In this document: one piece after another, positions 1-11,147 of the stretch
Numbering within the stretch: the first letter of the stretch is position 1
How the letters are laid out: each line of letters begins with the position of its first letter
NCBI GenBank assembly: GCA_033439765.1
Contig: JAULSN010000001.1
Location: 8,928,001-8,992,000 of the forward strand
Origin: Lasiosphaeria ovina
Lineage: Eukaryota > Ascomycota > Sordariomycetes > Sordariales > Lasiosphaeriaceae
Reading direction: 5' to 3'
Length of the DNA: 64,000 nucleotides
The notes under the pieces: generated by a model
Databases searched by the model: none
What the model was told of the DNA's origin: nothing
What the model saw: only the letters and a program-made list of their open reading frames with translations
Translations under genes and position numbers: made by a program

Positions 1-1
1 T

Positions 2-682
2 GAGCCAGAGCGCAAGCCCGTCGTCGGACACTCGCGGCGCAACTCGACGTCTGTGCCGCTTCAGCGGCCTCAGACGGCCCGTCCCGCAAGTGCCAGCGCG
101 CACAAGAAGCCGCCTCCGCCTCCGGCCGCACGCCAAGCCACCGAGCAGGATGCCAAGGACAACGGAATCCCGCCAGGATACTCTTTGAAGAACTGGGACC
201 CTGCCGAGGAACCCATCATGCTTCTCGGCAGTGTCTTTGACTCCAACTCCCTGGGCAAGTGGATATATGACTGGACCGTCTACCATCATGGACCTGCCAC
301 TCCCATCTCGGATATGGCCGGCGAGCTTTGGCTTCTTCTGATCCAGCTGGCCGGAAAGATCAAGCGCTCCGAGGAGATCATTCGTGACATCCGATCCAAG
401 GACAACCGGGAGATGGTTGATGAGTTCATCCAGGCTGGCGAGCGCATCACCGACAAGCTCCAAAAGCTGCTCAAGACTTGTGAACAGCCCATGCTTCGGT
501 CCACTGCCAAGAGTCGCAAGGATTCCCAGTTAGGCAAAAATGCCGGTGTCGAGTTTGTTGAGACTCTGTTCGGCCGCGAGCGCGAGCTCGAGAAGACTGA
601 GCGCTTCATGGCCTCTGTCCGCCTTTGGAACTTGCGTTTCGACACCAACTGCGAGGAGATCCTGAGGAACCCGACCATGTAA
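2..682 (+). CDS. Conserved fungal 'vegetative cell wall protein gp1'-type protein, C-terminal part
   Basis: The frame is open from the left edge of the window, so the 5' part lies outside; the visible 226 codons end at TAA 680-682. A Ser/Arg/Pro-rich linker with a run of prolines precedes a globular region that begins near GYSLKNWDP and contains GKWIYDWTVYHHGPATPI and ELWLLLIQLAGKIKR. It ends FDTNCEEILRNPT. I recognise this block as the conserved C-terminus of fungal proteins usually annotated 'vegetative cell wall protein gp1'. That name comes from low-complexity similarity to an algal protein and carries no functional weight; the real role is unknown. No intron is needed in the visible part. 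Downstream lies a very long gene-poor stretch. Family assignment is fairly certain; function is not assigned. Confidence 0.85.
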   Translation, partial: EPERKPVVGHSRRNSTSVPLQRPQTARPASASAHKKPPPPPAARQATEQDAKDNGIPPGYSLKNWDPAEEPIMLLGSVFDSNSLGKWIYDWTVYHHGPATPISDMAGELWLLLIQLAGKIKRSEEIIRDIRSKDNREMVDEFIQAGERITDKLQKLLKTCEQPMLRSTAKSRKDSQLGKNAGVEFVETLFGRERELEKTERFMASVRLWNLRFDTNCEEILRNPTM

Positions 683-3600
683 AATCATTCACCCACCTGG
701 TCTCATCTATACCGCCAGTGTCGGTTGCTTCCTCTCGCCACATCACACAACACACACATACACGCATATACCCACTAGCCAGGTTGTACGATTAGGTCTC
801 TTTTCAGGGTCATTTGGTCATCCGTCATATGCATCGGGGGTCTCTTTTCGTCACGTCTGTCTGGAGGCTTTTCTGCCTCATCGATAAAAGAAAGCCGGGA
901 GCAGTCCCGCAGCATGGTGGCCGTCATTTTTCTCGGTCTTTCAGAGATACCCAATGTTCTCGTTTTCGGCAACGACATCATACCAAGAACACAAGCCGAT
1001 GTTGATGAAACAGGATGGGACATGAGCACAACAAAAGCGAGTCAGCGAGGAAGCTGTAGCGCAAGAGGAGGAATGTACAAGATTATTTGGAGGAGTGGTC
1101 TCGGTTGTTGAGTGGGCGGTCTTCTGCAATTTTTCTACGCGATGAAATGTGTCGCGGGACAGGGACTCGATGGTCCTGCCGCCCGGCACACACTGTTTAA
1201 TGGCGATTGTTTTGGGACTGGGAAAGAAGGTTTCATTGTTTTTGGATTATCCTGTTGAGGCACCGCTGGGCGTACATGAGCCTCGTTCGTTTTACCCTGT
1301 TTCTGGGTGGCTCATACATTTATAGCGAGCCGCCCATTTTCTTTCTGTTTCTTTGGGGTCTCACAGGATGAAGGATATACCCAGCTTTTGACATTGAATT
1401 TCGGTGCAAAGGATCATAGACTATTTTACAACGAGGAGGATTTCTAGGTTCAATCAGATTGCACCCCTTCAATCGCTGCTGCCATCTCGGTGACTCTTTG
1501 GTCCAACGTGTTGCACAACCCTTTTTGGGGGCATCACGGAATCGGTAGCCCACATTCCTGTAGTGAAATGGTGGGTTCCTCAACTATCTAGATCACAGCA
1601 TTTGCAGTCGCACAGCATAATCTTTATTCATTAATTTTGTTTGCACCTCTCTATTCTTTTCGCATCTTGTGCTGCGTGAAACTATTTCGTGTGTAGCCTG
1701 TACCAAACAAACCCTACATTTGAGCCCTAATGGATAAATGTCGAAAAGTTTGATGATTTGTTGTTTCCAATATTTCGCGCCACAAACCAGAGAACCAGGG
1801 GGGGTGGTTGGAAGGAATTAAAGACTGAGGGAAAATTTTTCTCTCCCCCCCTTCCAGGTAAGATGAAACAACCATCCCACACCCGCACATGAAATCCTAT
1901 TGAGGCAGGGGATCAGAGATCAGGGAAAAAAACTTTACTTTTGCGAATTACGGCACGGATAGTCCGGGTTCTGGTTCGGGTTCTGGTTCTGCCTGATGAA
2001 ATTGTATTGCATTTGGATTGGGACGCTATGGTCGTAACCGGAGGGCGTCGTGTCATTGAAGCGCGCCTTGGTGGGAAAGGACAAAACAGAAAGCATTCGA
2101 TGCGATGCGATGTGATGCGACCAAGTGAGGAAATGGAGGCGAGAGACGAAAGATTACAAAGTCAGATAAAAAAACAAAAAAAGAAAAGAAAAGAAAAAAA
2201 CATTTTGCATGCGATGTGCCCGCGCCCCACACTTTCCATTATCCGTATCTTTTTCTCTCACACAACCCCCCGAATCGAGTTTGTAATACCTACGGAATCA
2301 TTATCGCATCTCCTCTGTATACCGACGCCGAGAAAAGCAAAAGAGACCCGGCGATAAAGAAGAACATAGGACAGTCGGAGAGAGGAAGAAGAAAAAACCG
2401 CAAATGCCCGAACAGGGAACAGAGGCTTTTTTTTTTTCGGATTCGGATTCGGGTTTCAGGGGCGGCGGTTTGAGGTCATGTCGTCGCCCACCACCACCAC
2501 CAACACCAACACCAACACCAACACCAATAGCCCCTGCTGAAATCCGAGAACACAGTGTCCGCCTACCTTCTAGGTTGGACGCCAGACACCGGCAGTAGCA
2601 ACCCGCTAGATCTACAGACTACGTGTGTGTATGCGGCCGCCGGCCGGCCACCTTGCCTTACCTTAGCGAGTGGAAGCATGGAGGCCGTATATTCTGCCTC
2701 TGGGATGGGCCTTTCGGCTGCTCTCCTTCCGTGCACGGGCCCGCGACGCGACATGCTGTCTTTTCCCCAATTCGATTCAGGGGGGACAGATGTTTCCTTT
2801 TGGTCGGTTCGGTCACACGAAACATTTTTCACCTCTCCCCTCTCCTTTTTGGACCATTATTATACCTTTTCGTACAGGACTTACCGTGTTGGTATTAAGT
2901 TTCTAAGGTGTGGGTGGCCGAGATTGAAACATCACCCCCGCGCGCCGCGGGTGCCGCATCCGTTCGTAGTCTGCCGTTACTGCAATACCTGCCTGCAAAC
3001 TTTTTTGCGGTGGCGCGCGAAAAAATTATATCACACTTGCAAGGCGTGACGGAGTGTGTGTGATATGGGAAAGGAGAGGCGAGACATGGGACGAACACCT
3101 CATTTTCTTTTTGTCGTCTACGTACTGAGTACCTACTGGCCTCCGTGCGCGGGCGCATGTTCTGGTTGTGTGTCTCAGTCTTGTTGGAGACTCGGCGTCC
3201 AGTTTGTGTCTTGGTGTTCTAGTTCTAGCTCTACCTACACCATCATCCGACCAAGCCGTCTCCAGCCAGCCAGCCAGCAACTGGACCTCCTTATCCCCGA
3301 GTCCGACAACTACTACTACCTAAATATGGAAGGCAGTCAGGCAACACCACCACCTACAGCAGCCTCCACCATCGGCGCCGGCCAGCGGCTGACTGCACAT
3401 ACCTAGCACAAACCCCCGTGGCTGTCACTCCCGTGAGATCGGAATCGGAGCTGGGCTGGCAGCGCGGGGGGGCGGAAGAAGAAAAAAGAAAAAAAAAAGT
3501 GACCTGCGATCCCATCCTTACTGCCTATTTGCTGCATGCTGTAGCCTTTCTCCCGGGAAAGAGTGAGGCACCAAGTATGTAAGTGCGGCGCGGGAACGCG

Positions 3601-3940
3601 GCTGAGCCCCCCGAGTTTGTAGGTCGGCGCTTCGGTCGGTCTTTTTTTTTTTTTTTTTTGCTATCAACCAACATTCCTCGGCGCGTCATCTTTTAGCATC
3701 ATGTCATCGACCTACAGACACAGACAAAAAAAAACGTCTTAGATACTGTGGTGCCTGTAACTGGCAGATTGTGGGTGCCGAGGGAAGATGGGTTCGGTTG
3801 TCAAGGCTGAAACCTGATCCAGAAAAAAGAGAGAGTGAAAGGGCGGCAGCCCCTGATTTTCCCGATCTGAGCGTTGCGCGACGACACACCTCTCAGTCGC
3901 ACGGGGAAAAGCGTGACGCGCTTCGGTACGGAGTACATGT

Positions 3941-3961
3941 CCCCCCCCCCCCCCCCCCCCC
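3941..3961. repeat. Poly-C tract, 21 nt
   Basis: An uninterrupted run of 21 cytosines lies inside the gene-poor region. It is probably length-variable and prone to assembly error. Confidence 0.9.
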
Positions 3962-4544
3962 AGGCCAGCCGGCCAGCCAGCCGCCCTCACCTCGTTCACC
4001 GTCGTGCAGGCGGCACCGTATGGGCCGAGTTCCACGTACTACGACCAACTCTAGGGTCTGCTTGCCGTACAGTATGTAGACATCGGACCGGCTTGTGCAT
4101 TTCCCTTGCCATTTTCCCGCACACCCCTCCCGGACGGAAACCATATTTAGTGATGAGAAAATATAAGATGGCTAGCGGCACCAAAGCATCTCTCTCGCGG
4201 GCGCGGCAATAGTCCAGGGGACCACGGAGAACTCAGAACTCACAGCGCCTCGTCGTCGGCACCACTCACACGGCATGCTCGTAGACACCACCTTTTTGCA
4301 ACTGCGCCGTACACTATCCCGTACCTGCGGCCCAGTGCGTGGAACAGCTTCCACAAGGACAAGAAGAAGGAATCCATTCGGGTCCGGTGCCCCTCGTCGC
4401 GTACCCGGTGCTGCCCTGAGCGACACTAGCAGCAGAGGGATCGCGTCGCCTCGATCCTCCTCCCGTAGACTTAGAGTAAGGCAGACGACTCTTAATTGAG
4501 TTTGCGGCCAAGGGGCACCACCATCCGTGGATGGCAGGTTCGGT

Positions 4545-4605
4545 GTTCTAGACACACACGAGCACACAGACACAGACAGACACACACACGCACACAGATG
4601 TACGA
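4545..4605. repeat. CA/CAGA-rich microsatellite
   Basis: Imperfect ACAC/CAGA repeats run for about 60 nt with no associated gene. Confidence 0.7.
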
Positions 4606-7600
4606 ATCCGCTCTTGTACACGCAGGACATGACCGCCGTGACACGCATTTCCCCCAGCAGTGTAGTGTGTGTGCAGTGTTCGCATCACAAAACACCACCA
4701 ATGCGCATCCTCCATCCTCGCTACGTAGGTATGTATTATATCCCGCGCCATATCAACCGCAGATCGTCACAGCGGTGTCGTCAATGCCAGCCAGCCCTAC
4801 AGTATGCACACCATACCTACCTATAACCGGATTCTTATCACGACATCACGAGTTGGCGTGAAAACCCCAGCGACGCGCGCAGTTTCTTGGGCTGGTCCGT
4901 GATGGGCCTGCCATGGGGTGGGGGTGTGTTATGTGATGAGCCATCGCCCATATCCATGGATCACAACCCAAAAAAGGCCGAGGCTGGGTTTCTCCAGGAA
5001 AGGTGACTCACCTCACCTCACGCTTTTTGCACACCTTTCCTGGCCGAGCGTCTACAAGTCCAGTGAGATGACCTGCGCAAGCGCAAAAATGCCAGCGTGT
5101 CGGGTCGCGCATCCAGCTTTTTTTTTTTACCCTGGTGCATGGTGTTCCATTGCGACGCGATGCGATGCGATGGCGATGCGCCGCCGCTGGATGGCTCCAC
5201 CCAGCCGCTGGCCGCCCGTCTGGCCGCGGGGGGCCTGGGTGAGGATGGGATGGGGGCGGGGACTCCACTGTAAACTCAACTCCAAAGTGTAGATGGTTTA
5301 CGAAGCAGCAGCTGGAAAAACAGTGCACACGGTATCCGTACCCTCGACGGGCTGGCGCTGAGCCCCGGGGCGCTGAAATGTGCGGCGGCGGCAGCTGGGG
5401 AGCGGGCCAGTTTTCGAGGCCACTATTTTAGGTCCGAGTCCTCAAGGTAGCAGCAGCTGCTGTCCTGGTGGAGGAGGGGTGTGTGTTTTATGATGGGATG
5501 GTGTGCGGCGGGGGCTTCTTTTTGGAGGGGGGGGGCCGAAAAGAAGAAGGAAAAAAAGGACCTTTGCGCTCCGTCACGCATACGCACGCGCGTGTGCGTG
5601 CAGAGCCCCATCAGAAAGATCTGCCATGCGAGCATGTTCATCTTTCATTCTTTGGCGAGCGAGCCAGTTGGTCGGCGGGCGCGTCGTTCGTCCTCGTCGT
5701 CGGCTTTCTTCCAGCGCCTGCACCCAACGGCCTACACTGCATCCACTGCTACACCTTGAAGACTGCCGAGAATGCTTATTCGACACCGCGCCACGCCAGC
5801 AAGCGCACAGGGCCGTTTTTCTTTTCTTGCTCTCTATTCTTCTTCCCTTTGCCCCGAAGTTAAATCGTGCCGTCTTGTGCCGTCAGGACAGTGTGCCAAA
5901 AACCAAGGACCGAAATGTTTCGACGAAACACACCCTCCCTGCGCTGTAGTCGAGGGGGGTACTGTGACTCGACACAAACACGGACAGACGCAAACGCACA
6001 GCACGCTGGGGTTTGTTTCTAAACGTACCAACTTTGCACGGCCAATGGGCGGTTGTTTCAATGGCCTTGTGTGATGTAATACTTTTTGGATGGTAGCGAG
6101 AAGCAGAAAGAGGCTGTCCTATACAGGTTTGCTTCCCCGTCACGCCCATCTATCAATCACACTTGGGAGCCCTGATGCACACTCCCCCCTCCTCGTTAGA
6201 TCCCGGCTCAGCAAGCAAAGACACATGCCAATAAACTCCCCTCTAAAAAAGTGCCTTAGGTATTATACTGTGTATACCGTGTTGGCAATATCGCTGGCTG
6301 GCGCAAAAAAAAAAAAAAGAGGGTGTCTTCATCTATGTTCGGCACCAAAAGGTAGTAGAACTAAAGCCCGTTTGGAGGCATGCACGCCATCCCGTCTCAC
6401 CGGGCTAGCTTCGCGCGGGCGCATGCAAGCCCCCTTTCGCCCCTCCCCCGGTGAGCCAACGGCCGTTTCGCTCCTTTCACTGGATGATGTTTTCTTCTTC
6501 TCTCGGCTGGCTCAACTCGGCTGAATCCCAGAGATACCCTGCGAAGGGAAACACAAGGGGTCCCGGGGTCCTGAGGAGTCAGGACTCGGTTTCCGTACCC
6601 CTTGCTGTGTAATTCCCCTTCTAACCCCCACAAGCTTCGAAACTCACTGGTTAGGTCGTACATACATACCTAGGTAGGCGCAGGATCTGGATATGGATGG
6701 ATGGATTGCCTAAGCGGACGTGTCAGCGTTTCGGCGTCCTTGTCATCCACTGTTGTCAGCGTGGTGTTAGGCAGGTATGCACCTACCCGCAAGGCAAGGT
6801 AGGCAGCGGGCGCCGTCAATCCAGGTTGTGTCTTTGTCAGGCGGAGTGGCTGAACTGAAGCCGAAGCCAAAGCCAATTGCCGGAGAGGTGCCCTGCAATT
6901 GAAGGTTTCCGCTCCGGCAACAGTCAAACACAGCCGGTCGCTCGGGATTTCGACTAGGCCGAATGCCATGCCATTCCGTTTCCTCCCTCTCCAGCCCTCG
7001 CTAACTTAATTAACAACAGGCCGATTACAGGTCGTTTTACCGCCGAAACCCGCGCGCTGGTCGACCAAAGTATCTTTGCCAGGCCATTCCGTTCCTCTGC
7101 ACGGTACAGTGCCGCATCCTAGCGGGACGCCCTAGGTCGCGCAAGTCCGCCCGCCAGGCACTGCTGAAGGGCTGCCCTGGCGCGCTGACATGGAACTGAC
7201 CTGTGGGTAGGCGCTGTTTTGCGGCCCGGAGACGCGCTAAACTAGACAAAATCCGACGCTCCCGCGGGCGGCGCTCAGCCTTATGGGCATCCGGTGGGAT
7301 CCTGCTGCTGACAGGGGGGCGTCGAGTTAGCTTGCCCAATGAGACGTCTCCACTTGGGGGTCTAACGGTCCTCACTTTTTCATGCCTTTTCTGCTTTCGG
7401 TAGACATTGGTCGATTCCACTGCGGCACGGCCAACAAGACGTCATCCTTTTCTCTCTTGGCTCGGCTTACCAGCCCGGCGGCTTTCCGATTTCCGATCTC
7501 GTTAAGCTTGTGAGAGCAGCGGCATTGGGGCGGGTTTTTGCTACCTTCACCGGGGTCTGTCTCCCGGTCACCTTGGGTGAATTGTTAGGAGTGTGCTTAT

Positions 7601-10200
7601 TGGTGACGTCTTGCTCTCGGGTTTTTGTTGCGACACTTGTTTAATTTAATTTGAAAAAAAATCTAGAATGATTCTTGCTGTTGTTCTTTTTAATTGGTAA
7701 TTTCCGAGCCATATTAATCATCATGTCCGGTGTTCTTTAATTCCAATCACGCCGTTTCTAATTACCAAAGCAGTCTAATGGGTAATCAGTAATACAACTA
7801 GGGAGAAGAAGTGCCGGTTTTCTTCTCCTTTAGACTAAAGATTAGTTCAATTGTAAGTCATTCGGAAGCCATTATATATCCAATTTACTTGAAGATATAA
7901 AAACACGACACATTACCGACGGGTTGGCTTGATTCAATGAACGAATCAAGCTCACCGACCCAACAATCGTTTTCGAGAACCTCACGCTTTGCCAACAGCC
8001 CCGTTACATAAAAGTCCAGGTGCTAGCCAACAGGCACCACCATCTTTTTCTCAGTGACTGATTGTGCACCGTCCCAGGGGAATAATAATAGTCCTCACAT
8101 TATCGCTGTGTACCTTGGTAAGCTAACTACCCTCTATCCCGCCTATACACGGGTTACTTAGCACCACTTCAGCAGAATATTTATACAATGGGCTGAGTTA
8201 TTAGAAAAAGGCGTCAAGATCTTCGTAGAAGTAGGAGCAAGGGTTATGTGTCATTCAACTGACGAGTTTAAGAATATGATTGTGAACAGCTCCTGAAGCT
8301 AATTGCAGCCGTCGTGTCTGTCTAGAATTCGTTGGTGATAAGGCTCAGGTATCCCGGCGAGTTATTCATTGTATTAAATAGCCACTTGATCAAATATATT
8401 CGCCCTCCTAATTAGCTGTGTATTTTACAACCATTGGAAGTGTCTTCCTTCTCCTTATGTGAAGCAGATGAGGTGAATCCGTCGATGCTCATGTGATAGA
8501 GTAATTGTAATTTCGCCCAATTAACATATCCTTTGAAGGCCGCTCGTCAAGGCACGCTACAAGCTCAGGTTTCAACTGTCAAGTGAAAGGCAAGACTCAA
8601 TTTATATCTCAGTTCTTATTATCACCATGCTACTTGGTCGTTGCCTCTACAGCAATAGTTTTGGAGAACCACGCAATACATGTCGACTTATTCATTTCGT
8701 ACCCCCAACAATTACCGGCCTGAATGTAATATCTAAATGCAAATGGCGGAGACTATCTCGTAAGGTAGGTAGGTAATTGACGAAAAGGCGGCTACCTATT
8801 TCGTATCTCCAAAAGTTAAAACGCATCGGCATCTGAATACAATCCACACCAGGAGAAATACCAACCGCGTGCTGGGATGGGCACACGCCCACACCCACTC
8901 GCGTACGCCCACGAGCAAAGATGGGCGTGAGAAGATGGTGGTCAGCCCCCCCCAGAATATTGGTGCAGCTTGGTCGGGGGCCAATATTCGTGCGGGCGGT
9001 TACGATGCGGTCGTGCCCAATCAGGGGCTGCGACGCTTTATCGTGGGTGGCCTAATCCGGACACAACCTCCATTTTTAGCCTGCGCGTGTCACCCTGTGT
9101 CACCGTGATGGAATAAGAGTTTTCTCGGTCTATTGATTCCTTTCCGTATGCACTTCAACCATGGATGCGCCTAAATCCCGAGTATCATCACATCTTGGGG
9201 AAGATTGGGTGTGGGTGAATGGCAGCGCCTCAGATCAAGCCACAGCTTTGTTGAGGATTTCGGCACAAGTTAATCAAGTCACTTTCGCAATAGATAGTAG
9301 GAACTGGAACTCTTCGTGAGTTGGCGCCTTGAGCATAGAGGTCAAAACAGCCCAATGCTTCTATTTTACCACAACCCAGCACCTTGTCTCGTACCATCTA
9401 AGGTTTCTTCACCCAGACTGGCAGGATCTCATCAGGTTCCATCGCTAGGAAGCATTTGAATTGTAGTTGCTATGAAACAGATAAAGTAGTGCTAGACACT
9501 TAGGATGGATAGGGCAATTAAAAGACACGGAGTGAGAATACGTTAGGTAGCCTCATTACCAAGAAACAACACACCAGGTCCAACGTGAATAAGATGGAAT
9601 TTAGGCATACCCTGGACCTAGTAAAGAGGGTTAAATTTAAGAGATGGGACAAACTATGGTAGTCCCTGCTTTCACGACTTCTCATCAAGTCACAACATCC
9701 AGTCCTAGTTAGGTATCTGTCCCCCCCGAACGCCTTTGTAATTACAGCAATCCAAATCAACCATGAAATGGACAGAATAGATAACAATCCCCACAGTCTA
9801 ACAGCCAAAGCCAGCACAACTATAAATAAAGCAACCGCATACTACTGCCACAAGGGTAAGTCTCTAGCAGGAGGCTCTACTCTGGACTTTGACCTAGCCC
9901 ATTCAGGAGGGATTTGGGAGTAAATGAAATCGTGGGTGGGAGACGCAGACCTGATGACGAGGTTTAAGAATATTAAACCACACATCCTCGACCTCAAGCT
10001 ATTCCAGCTACCCGCGCTCCAAGCCGGGGGTTTCGGTTGCGGTTTGATCACGATATCAAGGGCCAGAGCAACACCATATCTCTGACCGCAGGATATGAAA
10101 GTTTGTAGTCTATTATTTTTCGCTATGACCAACATCCCCTTTCGACTTGCCCCCGTAAATTTTCTTAACTAGGGATTTAGAGAGACATCCCGACTCGCTG
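7601..10200. other. AT-richer, stop-riddled DNA without genes
   Basis: Base composition shifts here: TA, TAA and TTA steps are frequent and open frames on both strands are very short. There is no recognisable protein. The texture resembles old repeat DNA decayed by C-to-T mutation, as in fungal repeat-induced point mutation. This is a visual judgement; I did not compute RIP indices and could not identify the parent element. Confidence 0.45.
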
Positions 10201-10490
10201 ATGGGTCTGGCGAAAGATGCACGGGGCTGCAGCACGCACCCAAGCATCGAGTAAGTCTGACAGGCCGAGCTCACACCGGGATGGCCAGCCATCAACTAGG
10301 TAGGGTCTAGGCAATTTTGCAATATTATTGGACGTGCTCGTGTCGCCCTCAGTGCATGTGAACCTGCAGACCCAACCCGCGGGGAGCTGCTGAACTGCCA
10401 CCGCCCCTGCCTGCAACTGCAACTGCCACGTGCAGATCGCGCGACTGATGCCTTGACAGCCCGGTCTAGTTCAGACACAGTGCAGTGTGG

Positions 10491-10510
10491 CTTGCTTGCT
10501 TGCTTGCTTG
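10491..10510. repeat. (CTTG)5 tetranucleotide repeat
   Basis: Five perfect CTTG units lie in non-coding DNA. Confidence 0.9.
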
Positions 10511-10922
10511 TCTAGACCAACCTAGAAGTAATAGGCCGACGAGTATTCCAAAAAGAAAAGCTGTTGGGTGTCGCAGCGGTGCTTATTCATAGCCCACGCA
10601 CGAAACGTGGTAAGCAATTGCCGTGCATGTCGGCATCGAGATCGACCACGCCGCCAAGACCGCAAAAAAATGGGCGGAACCCACGTGCAACCAACTCCGG
10701 GCCAACAAAATGTTCGGACGACGGAGCGATTGCGTGCTGCGTGCTGCAGCCGGCACGCGCAGCTAGCAGGAATTAACGAGTCCAAGGTAAATTTCACGGT
10801 GGCGTCAGACTGCAATGCTAAAGGTAATTATGAAGGCGGGAAGGTTTGACGCTTGGCATAAGGAGTCACAGAGCGCCTTCCCACCACAGTTTAAAAGCTT
10901 TGTCCTTTCCCCTCATCTTTAA

Positions 10923-11147
10923 AGAGCAACTGCTCCCTTCGTCCTGGCTCGCGCAAAGCAGTGGATTAAGCTCGCTGACAGGATTACTGAGGATCTTGCC
11001 GCACTTGAGACGGAGAAATTGATCACCGAAGAGCAGCGAGCAGCCACGAAGGCCGCCATATGGTACAAGATAGGTCTCCACTTCGAAATCTTTGACCTCG
11101 ACGAAGAGTCTTTTACCGTCTCTACGATGAAGGCCTCTGGACGATAA
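10923..11147 (+). pseudogene. Isolated coding-like fragment (74 codons), origin unknown
   Basis: A frame runs from just after the TAA at 10920-10922 to TAA 11145-11147 with no ATG at its start. It encodes an amphipathic, Glu/Lys/Ala-rich stretch including WIKLADRITEDLAALE and AIWYKIGLHFEIFDLDEES. The composition is protein-like, unlike the surrounding random ORFs. There is no neighbouring exon that I can join to it. It may be a decayed piece of a retroelement gag-type protein or of a host gene; I cannot assign a family. Confidence 0.35.

Larger units (their letters stand above)
683..7600. other. Gene-poor region, base composition balanced
   Basis: I see no credible protein gene here: open frames are short, overlap on both strands and lack family signatures. 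The stretch holds many homopolymer and short tandem tracts, for example T runs near 3640-3659, C21 at 3941-3961, CA-rich repeats at 4545-4605 and A runs near 6305. TAGGTAGGTA-type motifs recur. Unlike the relic-bearing parts of the window it is not obviously AT-rich. It could hold long UTRs, non-coding RNA or a gene made of very small exons that I failed to recognise. Confidence 0.5.
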
